Shown here in pieces: positions 38,704 through 51,867 of a stretch of 64,000 bases of DNA (the first letter of the stretch is position 1; each line of letters opens with the position of its first letter). A program made the position numbers and the translations under genes. The notes below the pieces were generated by a model. It was given only the letters and a program-made list of their open reading frames with translations, was not told the DNA's origin and did no database searches. The stretch is from Prevotellaceae bacterium (GTDB lineage: Bacteria > Bacteroidota > Bacteroidia > Bacteroidales > Bacteroidaceae). The DNA lies in assembly GCA_029226205.1 (NCBI GenBank), contig JAQXXT010000004.1:1-64000 (forward strand), read 5' to 3'.

Positions 38704-38735
38704 CAAAGGTAATAAAATCCCCCCAACTGACCAAG
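38704..38735 (-). promoter_or_regulatory. Promoter of the DUF3467 gene
   Basis: CTTG (38735-38732), a 20-nt spacer, TACCTTTG (38711-38704) on the minus strand. The -33 lies inside the terminator of the upstream gene. Confidence 0.7.
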
Positions 38736-38748
38736 CAATGGGGGGATT
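38716..38748 (-). terminator. Terminator of the BT4734-type gene
   Basis: AATCCCCCCA (38716-38725) pairs with TGGGGGGATT (38739-38748); a TTTTATT tail follows on the minus strand. It lies 25 nt past the gene's stop. Confidence 0.85.
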
Positions 38749-38773
38749 ATTTTTCTGTTACGATGTATATCGA

Positions 38774-41113
38774 TTAAATTTTCACCCAGGAATCCTTCCC
38801 AGTAGGGTTGATAAGTTTGTTTCTCTTCCATCGGCTGATGACGGTACGGACACTGTGTTCCTTGCATCCCACACCCTTCAGGCGCATCACCTCTTCCAAC
38901 GTGAAAGTATTGGGCAACTGGTCGAAGAGGCGGTTGTTAGCCGACTTGTAGATTCCGGTGGTCGGGGTAAAATCATCCCAGCTCTGCTGAAGGAGGTTGC
39001 CGAAGATTCTCATCTGCTCAAAGAGCACATACTCGGCCATCATCAGCGCGAAATCGACGCATTTCTTGTCCTCCTTGTCGTTGAGCAGACGGTAGATACA
39101 TCCGGCGCGGAACCCGATGACGGCGGACCGCTTGCGGTAGACATCCATCACCTTGTCGTCATTCTTCATGGCCACGATGCGCTTCTCCTCCACCCACTTG
39201 GCGATGGCTTTTCTCAGCCGGGGCGTATCGATATAGCCCGACTGAGCTCGCAGTTTGGTGACGGCAGTGAGGATATTCTTGTTGTCTGCCTCACTCCGGT
39301 GACCATAGACAGGCATCTTGGCGAAGTCGTTGTTGGGCATCTCAGCGATGATCATTCGTGAAGAGAGGCCGTTCTCCACATTGTCAATCCGGAAACACTT
39401 CCGCAACGCGCCGTAGGTGCCGAGCATCGTCCAGTTGTACGCCACCTTGACGACACCGCTCTCCGCCTGCTCGCCATTATAGTCCTGACCCCACTCGCCA
39501 TTGTCGAAGGCCACACGATAGATATCGTATTTGTTGGACCAGCTACCGGCACCGTTGCTCTTGCGCAACGTATCGAGTTCCTCGCCGAAGGAATAGAGGC
39601 AATGGCCCTGGGAGTTCTTCAGACGCCGCAGAAGGGTTGAGTTACTGACCGTCGGGGGAACGATGCGAATGATGGTCTTGGGATCCTCGGGGGCACGCTC
39701 ACTGGCCTTGCGGCCATATTTCTTATGCCGCCAGTCTTCCTCGATCTTTCGGTTGGCGGCATCCTCGTCCTCGAGCGGTTGCTTCCATACATCGATGACA
39801 TCCTTGCAGACACTCTTGCCGCTGGCCTGCTCACCGACGATGATCGACATCAAGCCCAGGCGCTGATAGTTGCCATTGCAGTATTTCACCTCCACCTGGT
39901 CGGCAAGGGCTCCCGCGATGGTGAGGACGCTGCAAAGGACGGGCATATACATATTCTCAGGAACGCCCGTCAGACTCTCCTTCAAGCCCATGGGCAGTCG
40001 GCGGGCATTGATCTTCTCCCACGCCTTCTTCTCCGGCTTCGGCTCCTTCTGCCGAGCGTCAGCGGCCTCGCTGCCGCCGCTGACTTTCTGCTCCGCAAGG
40101 GCCAGGATGCGCTGACAAGCCGTTGACATTAACTTACTCTCGTCGTGATAACGATTGTAGAAATCATGGATCAATCGGCGGCAATCGTCATCCTGGGCGT
40201 AATACTCCGGCATCTTCTTAGCCACGACAGCCTCCAGCTCCTGACACGACATGAGGCGGGCGGCACCGACACTCATGATGGACTGCAGACAGGTATGGCG
40301 TGATCCGATGGCATTGATGTCCACATGTTCCAAGCCGGCTTCCTGCTGACAGAGGTCGAAAATCAGGAGATCCTTGCGCATGCAACGGTCGAGATCCCGC
40401 TCCGGAATCTTTGCCGCTGCCTTTACCGGAGTTATCTCTGAGGCTTTGTCAGAATGCTTGTCATCTGCCGTGACAGGAGCCTTTACTGCAACCGGAGAGG
40501 GAGCGAGCGACAGGGCGTGATACCGCTTTGAAGAGGCCAGGGCGTCACGGTACATCCGGAGATCATCGTCACTCATCTTCTCATACCAGTGCTCAGAGCG
40601 GTAGATCTCATCTTCTATCGGCGTTATGAAGATGATACGCTCGGGAGTGACACAACTGTGATCGTAATCAATGCCCATGAGGTCGCCGTACTCCTTCTGG
40701 GTCTGTTCGATGGTCATTCCCAAGGGGAGACGGAGGTCGATGTGCAGCTTTTTCGAGGCGCTGTACTCCATGTGGAGAAGTTTGCCGCGCCATTTGCCGG
40801 GCTGCTCATCGAGCTCACGGGCCCGGTCGATAGCTTCCGGGACCTTGTCGGCATCATCGATGTCCACACAAGTCTGGAAAAGGAAGGACTCGGGCTGAAT
40901 GGCCGACTGGCAGCGGCGGTCATCCTTGAAGGCGTAGTAATGAGGGGAGCGGAAGGGCAGCTGCTTCTTCAGGAGTTTGTTGCCCTGTCGGATCTCTGAA
41001 ACCAGTTCGCGCAGCCAGTTCTCGCGGATCAGTCGGTCATAGTCGGCTAGTGTCAGAGTAGAGATGCGGCCCATGTTCCCGGCCCGCTGGGGATTAAATG
41101 CTATGAGATGCAT
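38774..41113 (-). CDS. BT4734/VirE-N-type primase-like and DUF3987 helicase-like protein
   Basis: 779 aa. Residues about 50-190 match the BT4734-like N-terminal domain (acidic TCVDIDDAD near 81-89, EYSASKKLHIDLRLP, DHSCVTPERIIFITP), distantly related to archaeo-eukaryotic primases. A linker with Lys/Glu/Ala-rich sequence follows, then a DUF3987-type P-loop region with Walker A GEQASGKS near 426-433 and a downstream Asp/Glu-rich motif (YSFGEELDTL). Such proteins are frequent in Bacteroidales genomes, often with mobile or capsule loci; a replication-initiation-like role is inferred, not shown. It has its own promoter and terminator and sits between rpoC and DUF3467, flanked by composite repeats. 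Confidence 0.8.
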   Translation of the reverse strand: MHLIAFNPQRAGNMGRISTLTLADYDRLIRENWLRELVSEIRQGNKLLKKQLPFRSPHYYAFKDDRRCQSAIQPESFLFQTCVDIDDADKVPEAIDRARELDEQPGKWRGKLLHMEYSASKKLHIDLRLPLGMTIEQTQKEYGDLMGIDYDHSCVTPERIIFITPIEDEIYRSEHWYEKMSDDDLRMYRDALASSKRYHALSLAPSPVAVKAPVTADDKHSDKASEITPVKAAAKIPERDLDRCMRKDLLIFDLCQQEAGLEHVDINAIGSRHTCLQSIMSVGAARLMSCQELEAVVAKKMPEYYAQDDDCRRLIHDFYNRYHDESKLMSTACQRILALAEQKVSGGSEAADARQKEPKPEKKAWEKINARRLPMGLKESLTGVPENMYMPVLCSVLTIAGALADQVEVKYCNGNYQRLGLMSIIVGEQASGKSVCKDVIDVWKQPLEDEDAANRKIEEDWRHKKYGRKASERAPEDPKTIIRIVPPTVSNSTLLRRLKNSQGHCLYSFGEELDTLRKSNGAGSWSNKYDIYRVAFDNGEWGQDYNGEQAESGVVKVAYNWTMLGTYGALRKCFRIDNVENGLSSRMIIAEMPNNDFAKMPVYGHRSEADNKNILTAVTKLRAQSGYIDTPRLRKAIAKWVEEKRIVAMKNDDKVMDVYRKRSAVIGFRAGCIYRLLNDKEDKKCVDFALMMAEYVLFEQMRIFGNLLQQSWDDFTPTTGIYKSANNRLFDQLPNTFTLEEVMRLKGVGCKEHSVRTVISRWKRNKLINPTGKDSWVKI

Positions 41114-41241
41114 AGGTTAAAGTGTTTAGAAGATGAATAATTACGATCGTTATCCGACTGTATTCTGATTGTAATTCCCATTAAGCTTGTCAATTTATTT
41201 GTCAAAAGGTTCCCAACGAAGTTTTTAGATGAATTCGACCG

Positions 41242-41273
41242 CAAAGATAGAAAATATTTCCATAGCTTCCAAA
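41242..41273 (-). promoter_or_regulatory. Promoter of the BT4734-type gene
   Basis: TTTG (41273-41270), a 20-nt spacer, TATCTTTG (41249-41242) on the minus strand: full consensus. It leaves a leader of about 120 nt. Confidence 0.75.
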
Positions 41274-41420
41274 TTCTGACAGTCCATAAGGCCCCTTTTC
41301 TCGCAGTATTTTTGATTAAAAAATATTAAAATACTTGTAAGCGTTTGTATTATAAGGGTTTATAAACGCATACATCCACATATAGGTGGCCGTCCTATTG
41401 CGGCCAAGCACACACTGATG

Positions 41421-41633
41421 AATCGCAAATCGCAAATCGCAAATCGCAATTTCAATGTTATTCACCCCCATCCCATAGGGATATATTATATTATATATAA
41501 TATAATATAATATATAAACTATTTATCATAATCATGTTACGCCATAACGCTGTGACATGATTCATCATGTTCCGCCTCCACACCCAACACACCGGAATGG
41601 TTGAAATTGCTATTTGCGATTTGCGACTTGCGA
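41421..41633. repeat. Inverted repeat with tandem 7-mers and an AT core
   Basis: Four exact tandem copies of AATCGCA (41421-41448) followed by ATTTCA; the reverse pattern TTGAAATTGC ... TTTGCGATTTGCGA lies at 41601-41633. Between them, 41481-41516 is a pure A/T run of TATAT/ATAAT words. The 41114-42569 gap contains no gene; it is filled with this element and families A-E. Confidence 0.75.
41551..41574 (+). repeat. Family E repeat
   Basis: GACATGATTCATCATGTTCC, a near-perfect palindrome (ACATGAT-TC-ATCATGT) not adjacent to a gene end. Confidence 0.75.
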
Positions 41634-41673
41634 CAGAAACCTATCAAACGCATTTCAACAGGATAAACAACGA

Positions 41674-41762
41674 AGAAAATTTTTTATCTCCGAAGCACAG
41701 AAAATTATCTCACATAGATTGATAAGCCGCTGAAAATCAATTATAGTATCCAAAATGGATAC
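41674..41762. repeat. Family D repeat, copy 1
   Basis: AAAATTTTTTATCT near the start, CTGAAAATCAAT near 41730, then hairpin GTATCC-AAAAT-GGATAC (41746-41762). Shares this order with the copy at 41945-42035. Confidence 0.6.
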
Positions 41763-41771
41763 GCTCTGCCG

Positions 41772-41806
41772 CTCGTAGGGCGCAGCCTTGTGGCCGTCCT
41801 AACCCC
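41772..41806 (+). repeat. GC-rich repeat (family A, single unit)
   Basis: GTAGGGCGCAGCCTTGTGGC followed by CGTCCTAACC; an isolated and slightly diverged copy. Confidence 0.7.
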
Positions 41807-41944
41807 ACAACAACAACCCACCACCTTCCCATTTTGTGAAAGTGAACTGATTTCCAAGGTATTATGACTAATCACAAAAAATGGCCACCAACAAAGGATC
41901 TATCAGTTATTTGCAAACATATCATTTGTCAACTGTAAACAAAT

Positions 41945-42035
41945 GAGATAATTTTTTATCTTTCAGCGATAAAAATACATCTCAATGAGATATAACCCTC
42001 TGAAAATCAATGACCGTTCCCAAAACGGGAACGGT
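41945..42035. repeat. Family D repeat, copy 2
   Basis: ATAATTTTTTATCT, then CTGAAAATCAAT near 42000, then a hairpin ACCGTTCCC-AAAAC-GGGAACGGT (42013-42035) with compensating changes relative to copy 1. Confidence 0.6.
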
Positions 42036-42059
42036 AGGGACATGATTCATCATGTTCCG
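42034..42059 (+). repeat. Family E repeat
   Basis: GTAGGGACATGATTCATCAT followed by GTTCCG; fused directly to the family D hairpin. Confidence 0.75.
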
Positions 42060-42064
42060 TCGAT

Positions 42065-42297
42065 TTCCTCCATCAATAATCATCAATCGTGGCGGCATCG
42101 TCGTCTCCATTAATATACATTTATAAATCATTAATGGATATTCCATGATGCCACAAGATTAATGGATCATTAATGATCATTAATGGAGACGAAAAACGGC
42201 GCCACCCGGTTTTTATCATGTTTTTAAAGGTTTTCTTCTTTAAACAAACACCCATGGTTTAATTTTGGTTTTGATATGGTTTTTGTTGAAACAATCA
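42065..42297. repeat. Family B palindromic repeat, copy 4
   Basis: Core 42102-42191 (90 nt) has perfect 13-bp terminal inverted repeats CGTCTCCATTAAT/ATTAATGGAGACG. The GGTTTT-rich tail continues to 42297, where a family C terminator and a family A cluster begin, the same order as at 37820-38316. Confidence 0.88.
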
Positions 42298-42302
42298 GGC
42301 AC

Positions 42303-42346
42303 AAAAAAAACAGAGTAACAGACCATGTGATAAATCTGTTACTCTG
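42303..42346 (-). terminator. Intrinsic terminator, family C copy 4 (after rpoC)
   Basis: CAGAGTAACAGA (42311-42322) pairs perfectly with TCTGTTACTCTG (42335-42346), followed on the minus strand by eight T. It is the best candidate terminator for the rpoBC operon, about 225 nt past the rpoC stop. Confidence 0.85.
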
Positions 42347-42365
42347 TCTTTATTATTGTATTCCC

Positions 42366-42558
42366 CCAACATCCGACCTTCGGTCGGCGGACGGCCACAA
42401 GGGCCGCACCCTACGAGAGGATCACCTGCCACCGTAGGGGCACCCCTTGTGGGCGCCCTAATGGCCACGATCCCCGGTTAGGACGGCCACAAGGGCCGCA
42501 CCCTACGAAGGGATCAATCCCCGGTTAGGACGGCCACAAGGGCCGCACCCTACGAGAG
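42366..42558. repeat. GC-rich repeat cluster (family A)
   Basis: Three units with GGCCACAAGGGCCGCACCC cores (near 42394, 42487 and 42534) and one opposite unit near 42436. It ends 12 nt from the rpoC stop codon. Confidence 0.8.
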
Positions 42559-42569
42559 GGAAGGAGGCT

Positions 42570-46925
<4,356 letters not shown>

Positions 46926-46956
46926 GTTGTATCTTGTACTTTAGGGATGTTTATTA

Positions 46957-49900
46957 TTATTCGAGTTTAATGCTCAGACCAAGGCCGCGGAGCTCATGGA
47001 GCAGCACGTTCAGTGACTCCGGAATACCCGGCGTAGGCATCGGATCGCCCTTGACGATAGCCTCGTAAGCCTTGGAACGGCCCGTGACATCATCACTCTT
47101 GATCGTCAGCACCTCCTGAAGGACATGTGCGGCACCGAAGCCCTCAAGGGCCCAGACCTCCATCTCTCCGAAGCGCTGGCCTCCGAACTGTGCCTTACCA
47201 CCGAGCGGCTGCTGCGTGATGAGGGAGTACGGACCGATGGAACGGGCGTGCATCTTATCCTCTACCATGTGACCGAGCTTGAGGAAGTAGGTCATACCCA
47301 CCGTGGCTGGCTGGTCGAACTTCTCTCCCGTCTCACCATCATAGATATAGGTGGAGCAGAGGCGTGGCAGACCGGCCTTGTCGGTCCACTCGGAGAGGTC
47401 GTCGAGCTTCGCACCATCGAAGATAGGCGTGGCGAACTTCACACCGAGCTTGCTGCCGGCGAGACCGAGGATGGCCTCGAAGATCTGACCGAGGTTCATA
47501 CGGGAAGGCACACCCATCGGGTTCAGCACGAGGTCTACAGGACGACCGTCCTCGAGGAACGGCATATCCTCCATACGTACGACTTTGGAGACGATACCCT
47601 TGTTACCATGGCGACCGGCGAGCTTATCACCGACCTGGATCTTACGCTTCTTGGCGATATATACCTTGGCCATCTGAAGAATACCACTCGGCAGCTCATC
47701 ACCGATGGTGATGGCGAACTTGCGGCGCTTCAGCTGTGCGTCAAGCTGCTTGTACTTGCGGATATAGTTCATGATGAGCTTCTGGATGAGCTTGTTGGCA
47801 TGCTCGTCATCCGTCCACGCGTTGCTCTGGATACTCTCGTAGTCGAGGTTCTTCAGGGCGGCAACGGTGAACTTGGAGCCCTTCGTGATGATCTCGGCGC
47901 CACTGTAGTCCTTCACGCCCTGGCACGTCTTGCCTTCGGTGAGCGTGAGGAGCTTGTCGACGAGGATATCCTTCAGGTCATTGTCCTTGGCCTCATACTC
48001 CTCATCGATCTTCTGCAGCGTGATCTTATCCTGCTTCTTCGACTCACGCGTCTTGACGGCACGGGCGAAGAGCTTCTTGTCGATGACGACACCACTCAGA
48101 CTCGGGTTGGCCTTCAGTGAGGAGTCCTTCACGTCACCGGCCTTGTCGCCGAAGATGGCACGGAGCAGCTTCTCCTCAGGAGAGGGATCGCTCTCTCCCT
48201 TAGGACTGATCTTACCGATCATGATGTCACCGGGCTCTACACGGGCACCGACACGGATGATACCGTTGTCATCGAGGTCCTTCGTTGCCTCCTCGGAGAC
48301 ATTCGGGATATCAGCGGTGAACTCCTCTACGCCACGCTTCGTCTCACGGACATCGAGGGAGTACTCATCGACATGTACGGAGGTGAGGATATCCTCACGG
48401 ACCATACGCTCGGAGATAACGACGGCATCCTCATAGTTGTAACCCTTCCAGGGAATGTAGGCTACGAGGAGGTTACGACCCAGGGCGAGCTCGCCGTTCT
48501 CCGTGGCATAACCCTCGGTGAGGATGTCGCCCTTCTTCACGCGCTGACCCTTGTTGCAGATCGGGCGCAGGTCGATGGTCATATTCTGGTTCGTACGGCG
48601 GAACTTCGGAATGCGGTATTCCTTCAGTGCCGGCTCGAAGGAGACAAACTCCTCCTCTTCCGTACGGTCATAAAGAATTCGAATGGTTGTGGCGTCGACA
48701 TACTCGATGACACCGGGACCCTCGGCCGTGATCATCGTGCGGGAGTCCTCGCAGACCTGCTTCTCAAGGCCTGTTCCGACGATCGGCGCGTCATTATGGA
48801 GCAGTGGTACGGCCTGACGCATCATGTTACAACCCATCAGTGCACGGTGACCATCATCATGCTCTAAGAAAGGAATAAGGCAGGCACTGACAGAAGCGAT
48901 CTGCTGCGGCGATACATCCATGTAGTCCACCTGATCCGGTGTGACAACGGGGAAGTCGGCATCCTCACGGCAGTGGACGGTATCCTTGATGAAGTCGCCA
49001 TCCTCGGTCAGCGGGGCATTACCCTGGGCGATGAGCTTGTCCTCCTCTGCCTCGGCGGTGAGGTAGACTACATCGTCGTTGTTCATATCGACCTTACCAT
49101 CCTTCACCACACGATACGGCGTCTCGATGAATCCGAGCTCGTTGATGGTGGCGAAGACGCACAGTGAGGAGATCAGACCGATGTTAGGACCTTCAGGCGA
49201 CTCAATAGGACAGAGACGGCCGTAGTGCGTATAGTGGACATCACGGACCTCGAAACCGGCACGCTCACGGGACAGACCACCAGGACCGAGGGCGGAGAGA
49301 CGACGCTTGTGGGTGACCTCTGCCAGCGGGTTCGTCTGATCCATGAACTGACTCAGCGGGTTCGTTCCGAAGAAGGAGTTGATGACGCTGGAGATCGTCT
49401 TGGCGTTGATCAGGTCCGTCGGCGTGAAGACCTCATTGTCGCGGACATTCATACGCTCACGGATGGTACGGCTCATACGGGCAAGACCGATGGAGAACTG
49501 GTTGGCCAGCTGCTCACCGACGGTACGTACACGACGGTTGCTCAAGTGGTCGATATCATCTACGGTAGCGTTACTGTTGATGAGCTGGATGAGATACTTG
49601 ATGATGGCGATGATATCCTCCTTCGTCAGCACGCGGGTATCCATGTCGATGTCGAGACCGAGCTTCTTGTTGATACGGTAACGACCAACCTCTCCGAGGT
49701 CATAACGCTTGTCGGAGAAGAACAGGTTCTGGAACACCTCATGAGCACTGGCATCATCAGCCGGGTCAGCGTTACGCAGCTGACGGTAGATGTAGTTGAC
49801 AGCCTCTTTCTCGCTGTTGCTCGGGTCCTTGGCCAACGTGTTGAAGATGATGGCATACTTGCTGGCGGCCTCCTCATCCTTGTGGAGCAGGATCGTCTGA

Positions 49901-50766
49901 GCGCCGGAGTCGAGGATCTCCTCGATATTGTCCTCCGTCAGCTCCGTCTCACGGTCCATGATGACCTCGTTACGCTCGATGGATACAACCTCACCGGTAT
50001 CCTCATCGACGAAGTCCTCATTCCAGCTCTTCAGGACACGGGCAGCGAGCTTACGGCCGATGGCGTCATGGAGGTTCTTCTTGTTGACCTTCACCTCCTC
50101 TGCGAGGTCGAAGATCTGAAGAATGTCCTTATCGGTCTCGTAACCGATGGCACGAAGCATCGTAGTTACAGGTAACTTCTTCTTACGGTCGATGTAGGCA
50201 TACATGACATTGTTGATATCAGTAGCGAACTCTATCCAACTACCCTTGAACGGAATGATACGAGCTGAATAGAGTACGGTACCATTAGCATGTACACCCT
50301 GGCCGAAGAACACACCCGGTGAACGGTGCAACTGTGCGACAACGACACGCTCGGCGCCATTGATGACAAAAGTACCATTGTCCGTCATGTAAGGAATCGT
50401 ACCCAGGAATACGTCCTGAATGAACGTACCGAAATCCTCATGATCAGGATCGGTGCAGTACAGCTTCATCTTCGCCTTCAAAGGCACTGAATAGGTCAGA
50501 CCACGCTCCAGGCACTCATCGATGGAGTAACGGGGCGGATCGATATAGTAGTCGAGGAATTCCAGGACGAAGTTGTTACGGGTGTCCGTGATCGGGAAAT
50601 TCTCCGAGAACACCTTGTACAGACCATCGTTCTTGCGCTCCTCAGGAGGGGTATCCAACTGCAGGAAATCCTTGAATGACTTCAACTGGACGTCAAGGAA
50701 ATCCGGATAGGGATACGGATTGTGCACGCTGGCGAAGTTGATTCTGTTGTTGATAACTTTTGTCAT
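46957..50766 (-). CDS. rpoB: DNA-directed RNA polymerase subunit beta
   Basis: 1269 aa from the ATG at 50766 ([13 protein letters not shown]), which aligns with family N-termini; an in-frame GTG eight codons upstream is less likely. The rifampicin region reads [20 protein letters not shown] with the wild-type Asp, His and Ser residues. The C-terminal [29 protein letters not shown] segment that meets beta' is intact. No Shine-Dalgarno is evident. Confidence 0.97.
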   Translation of the reverse strand: MTKVINNRINFASVHNPYPYPDFLDVQLKSFKDFLQLDTPPEERKNDGLYKVFSENFPITDTRNNFVLEFLDYYIDPPRYSIDECLERGLTYSVPLKAKMKLYCTDPDHEDFGTFIQDVFLGTIPYMTDNGTFVINGAERVVVAQLHRSPGVFFGQGVHANGTVLYSARIIPFKGSWIEFATDINNVMYAYIDRKKKLPVTTMLRAIGYETDKDILQIFDLAEEVKVNKKNLHDAIGRKLAARVLKSWNEDFVDEDTGEVVSIERNEVIMDRETELTEDNIEEILDSGAQTILLHKDEEAASKYAIIFNTLAKDPSNSEKEAVNYIYRQLRNADPADDASAHEVFQNLFFSDKRYDLGEVGRYRINKKLGLDIDMDTRVLTKEDIIAIIKYLIQLINSNATVDDIDHLSNRRVRTVGEQLANQFSIGLARMSRTIRERMNVRDNEVFTPTDLINAKTISSVINSFFGTNPLSQFMDQTNPLAEVTHKRRLSALGPGGLSRERAGFEVRDVHYTHYGRLCPIESPEGPNIGLISSLCVFATINELGFIETPYRVVKDGKVDMNNDDVVYLTAEAEEDKLIAQGNAPLTEDGDFIKDTVHCREDADFPVVTPDQVDYMDVSPQQIASVSACLIPFLEHDDGHRALMGCNMMRQAVPLLHNDAPIVGTGLEKQVCEDSRTMITAEGPGVIEYVDATTIRILYDRTEEEEFVSFEPALKEYRIPKFRRTNQNMTIDLRPICNKGQRVKKGDILTEGYATENGELALGRNLLVAYIPWKGYNYEDAVVISERMVREDILTSVHVDEYSLDVRETKRGVEEFTADIPNVSEEATKDLDDNGIIRVGARVEPGDIMIGKISPKGESDPSPEEKLLRAIFGDKAGDVKDSSLKANPSLSGVVIDKKLFARAVKTRESKKQDKITLQKIDEEYEAKDNDLKDILVDKLLTLTEGKTCQGVKDYSGAEIITKGSKFTVAALKNLDYESIQSNAWTDDEHANKLIQKLIMNYIRKYKQLDAQLKRRKFAITIGDELPSGILQMAKVYIAKKRKIQVGDKLAGRHGNKGIVSKVVRMEDMPFLEDGRPVDLVLNPMGVPSRMNLGQIFEAILGLAGSKLGVKFATPIFDGAKLDDLSEWTDKAGLPRLCSTYIYDGETGEKFDQPATVGMTYFLKLGHMVEDKMHARSIGPYSLITQQPLGGKAQFGGQRFGEMEVWALEGFGAAHVLQEVLTIKSDDVTGRSKAYEAIVKGDPMPTPGIPESLNVLLHELRGLGLSIKLE

Positions 50767-50790
50767 TGAAAATGATGAATAAAAAGACAC

Positions 50791-50828
50791 AAAAAGGTTA
50801 GGACTTACCGACTGGGTAAATCCTAACC
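50791..50828 (-). terminator. Attenuator-like hairpin between rplL and rpoB
   Basis: GGTTAGGATTTACC/GGTAAGTCCTAACC stem (50796-50828; one mismatch) with a 5-nt loop, followed on the minus strand by five T. It sits 25 nt upstream of the rpoB start and would reduce rpoBC transcription relative to the L10-L7/L12 genes. Confidence 0.75.
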
Positions 50829-50904
50829 AAATATTTTTGAGTTTAGCAGGGGGATGGACTTACTGGCCTCACCCCCTTGGCTGTGCGGAAGATGTAATCT
50901 ACGA

Positions 50905-51282
50905 TTACTTCAGCTCAACCTTAGCACCCTCAGCCTCGATAGCCTTCTTCAGGTTCTCAGCCTCGTCCTTAGCTACACCCTCCTTCAGAGTAGAAGGAGC
51001 AGCGTCTACGAGATCCTTAGCCTCTTTCAGACCAAGACCACAAGCCTCCTTGACTGCCTTGACAACCTTCAGCTTGCTAGCGCCAACCTCTGCGAGGACA
51101 ACATCGAAAGATGTTTTCTCCTCTGCAGCAGCTGCACCACCAGCTGCGGGACCTGCAGCAACTGCAACAGCTGCAGCTGCGGGCTCAATACCATACTCGT
51201 CCTTCAGGACCTGTGCCAACTCATTTACTTCCTTAACAGTAAGATTTACTAACTCTTCTGCAATAGCTTTAACGTCTGCCAT
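50905..51282 (-). CDS. rplL: 50S ribosomal protein L7/L12
   Basis: 125 aa. N-terminal dimerisation helices, an Ala/Gly-rich hinge (about 37-55) and the C-terminal factor-binding domain with [20 protein letters not shown]. Stalk protein that recruits EF-G and EF-Tu. Confidence 0.98.
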   Translation of the reverse strand: MADVKAIAEELVNLTVKEVNELAQVLKDEYGIEPAAAAVAVAAGPAAGGAAAAEEKTSFDVVLAEVGASKLKVVKAVKEACGLGLKEAKDLVDAAPSTLKEGVAKDEAENLKKAIEAEGAKVELK

Positions 51283-51336
51283 TTTTATTCTTAATTTAAT
51301 TTGTTTATACTTTTGTATGAATGCTTAATTGTTTGT

Positions 51337-51855
51337 TTACTCAGCACGCTCACCCAGGGTCTTAAGCACACCGTGGATGGTCTGACCACCAGACTGGAGG
51401 GCAGATACAACGTTCTTTGCGGGAGACTGCAGCAGGGCAACGATCTCGGCGATAACCTCGTTCTTGCTCTTCAATGCTGCCAGCTCGTCCAGCTTGTCAG
51501 CGCCTACATAGAAACTCTCTTCTGCGTAAGCAGCCTTCAGGGCAGGAATACCTTCCTTCTTGTACTCCTTCAGCATCTTTGCCGGGACATTGGCCGTTGA
51601 CGTGAACATCACGGCGGTAGTTCCCTTCAGAGACTCATAGACAGGAGTGAAGTCGATATCAGAAGCCTCAAATGCCTTGTGGAGAAGCTTGTTCTTCACA
51701 ACGACCATCTTCACCTCATTCTTGAAGCACTTACGACGAAGGTCGGAAGTCTTCTCTGCATTCAGACCCGTCACATCGACGAGGTAGAAATGAGGATACT
51801 CAGACAGCTTCTTGCCGAGATCGGCGATAATAGTATCTTTTACTTCTTTCTTCAT
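51337..51855 (-). CDS. rplJ: 50S ribosomal protein L10
   Basis: 172 aa. Starts MKKEVKDTIIADLGKK; includes the rRNA-binding N-domain (SDLRRKCFKNEVKMVVVKNK) and a C-terminal L7/L12-binding helix. In other bacteria the L10-L12 complex represses its own leader; none is identified here. Confidence 0.97.
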   Translation of the reverse strand: MKKEVKDTIIADLGKKLSEYPHFYLVDVTGLNAEKTSDLRRKCFKNEVKMVVVKNKLLHKAFEASDIDFTPVYESLKGTTAVMFTSTANVPAKMLKEYKKEGIPALKAAYAEESFYVGADKLDELAALKSKNEVIAEIVALLQSPAKNVVSALQSGGQTIHGVLKTLGERAE

Positions 51856-51867
51856 TGTACTTTACTT

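Noticed and set aside
35823-41113. A complete defence system formed by the AAA-ATPase-like, DUF3467 and BT4734-type genes
   Set aside because: The three genes have separate promoters and terminators, DUF3467 belongs with rpoC in relatives, and no toxin, nuclease partner or known defence gene set was recognised.
41421-41448. Short CRISPR or coding repeat
   Set aside because: Only four 7-mers directly abutting; no spacer and no open frame.
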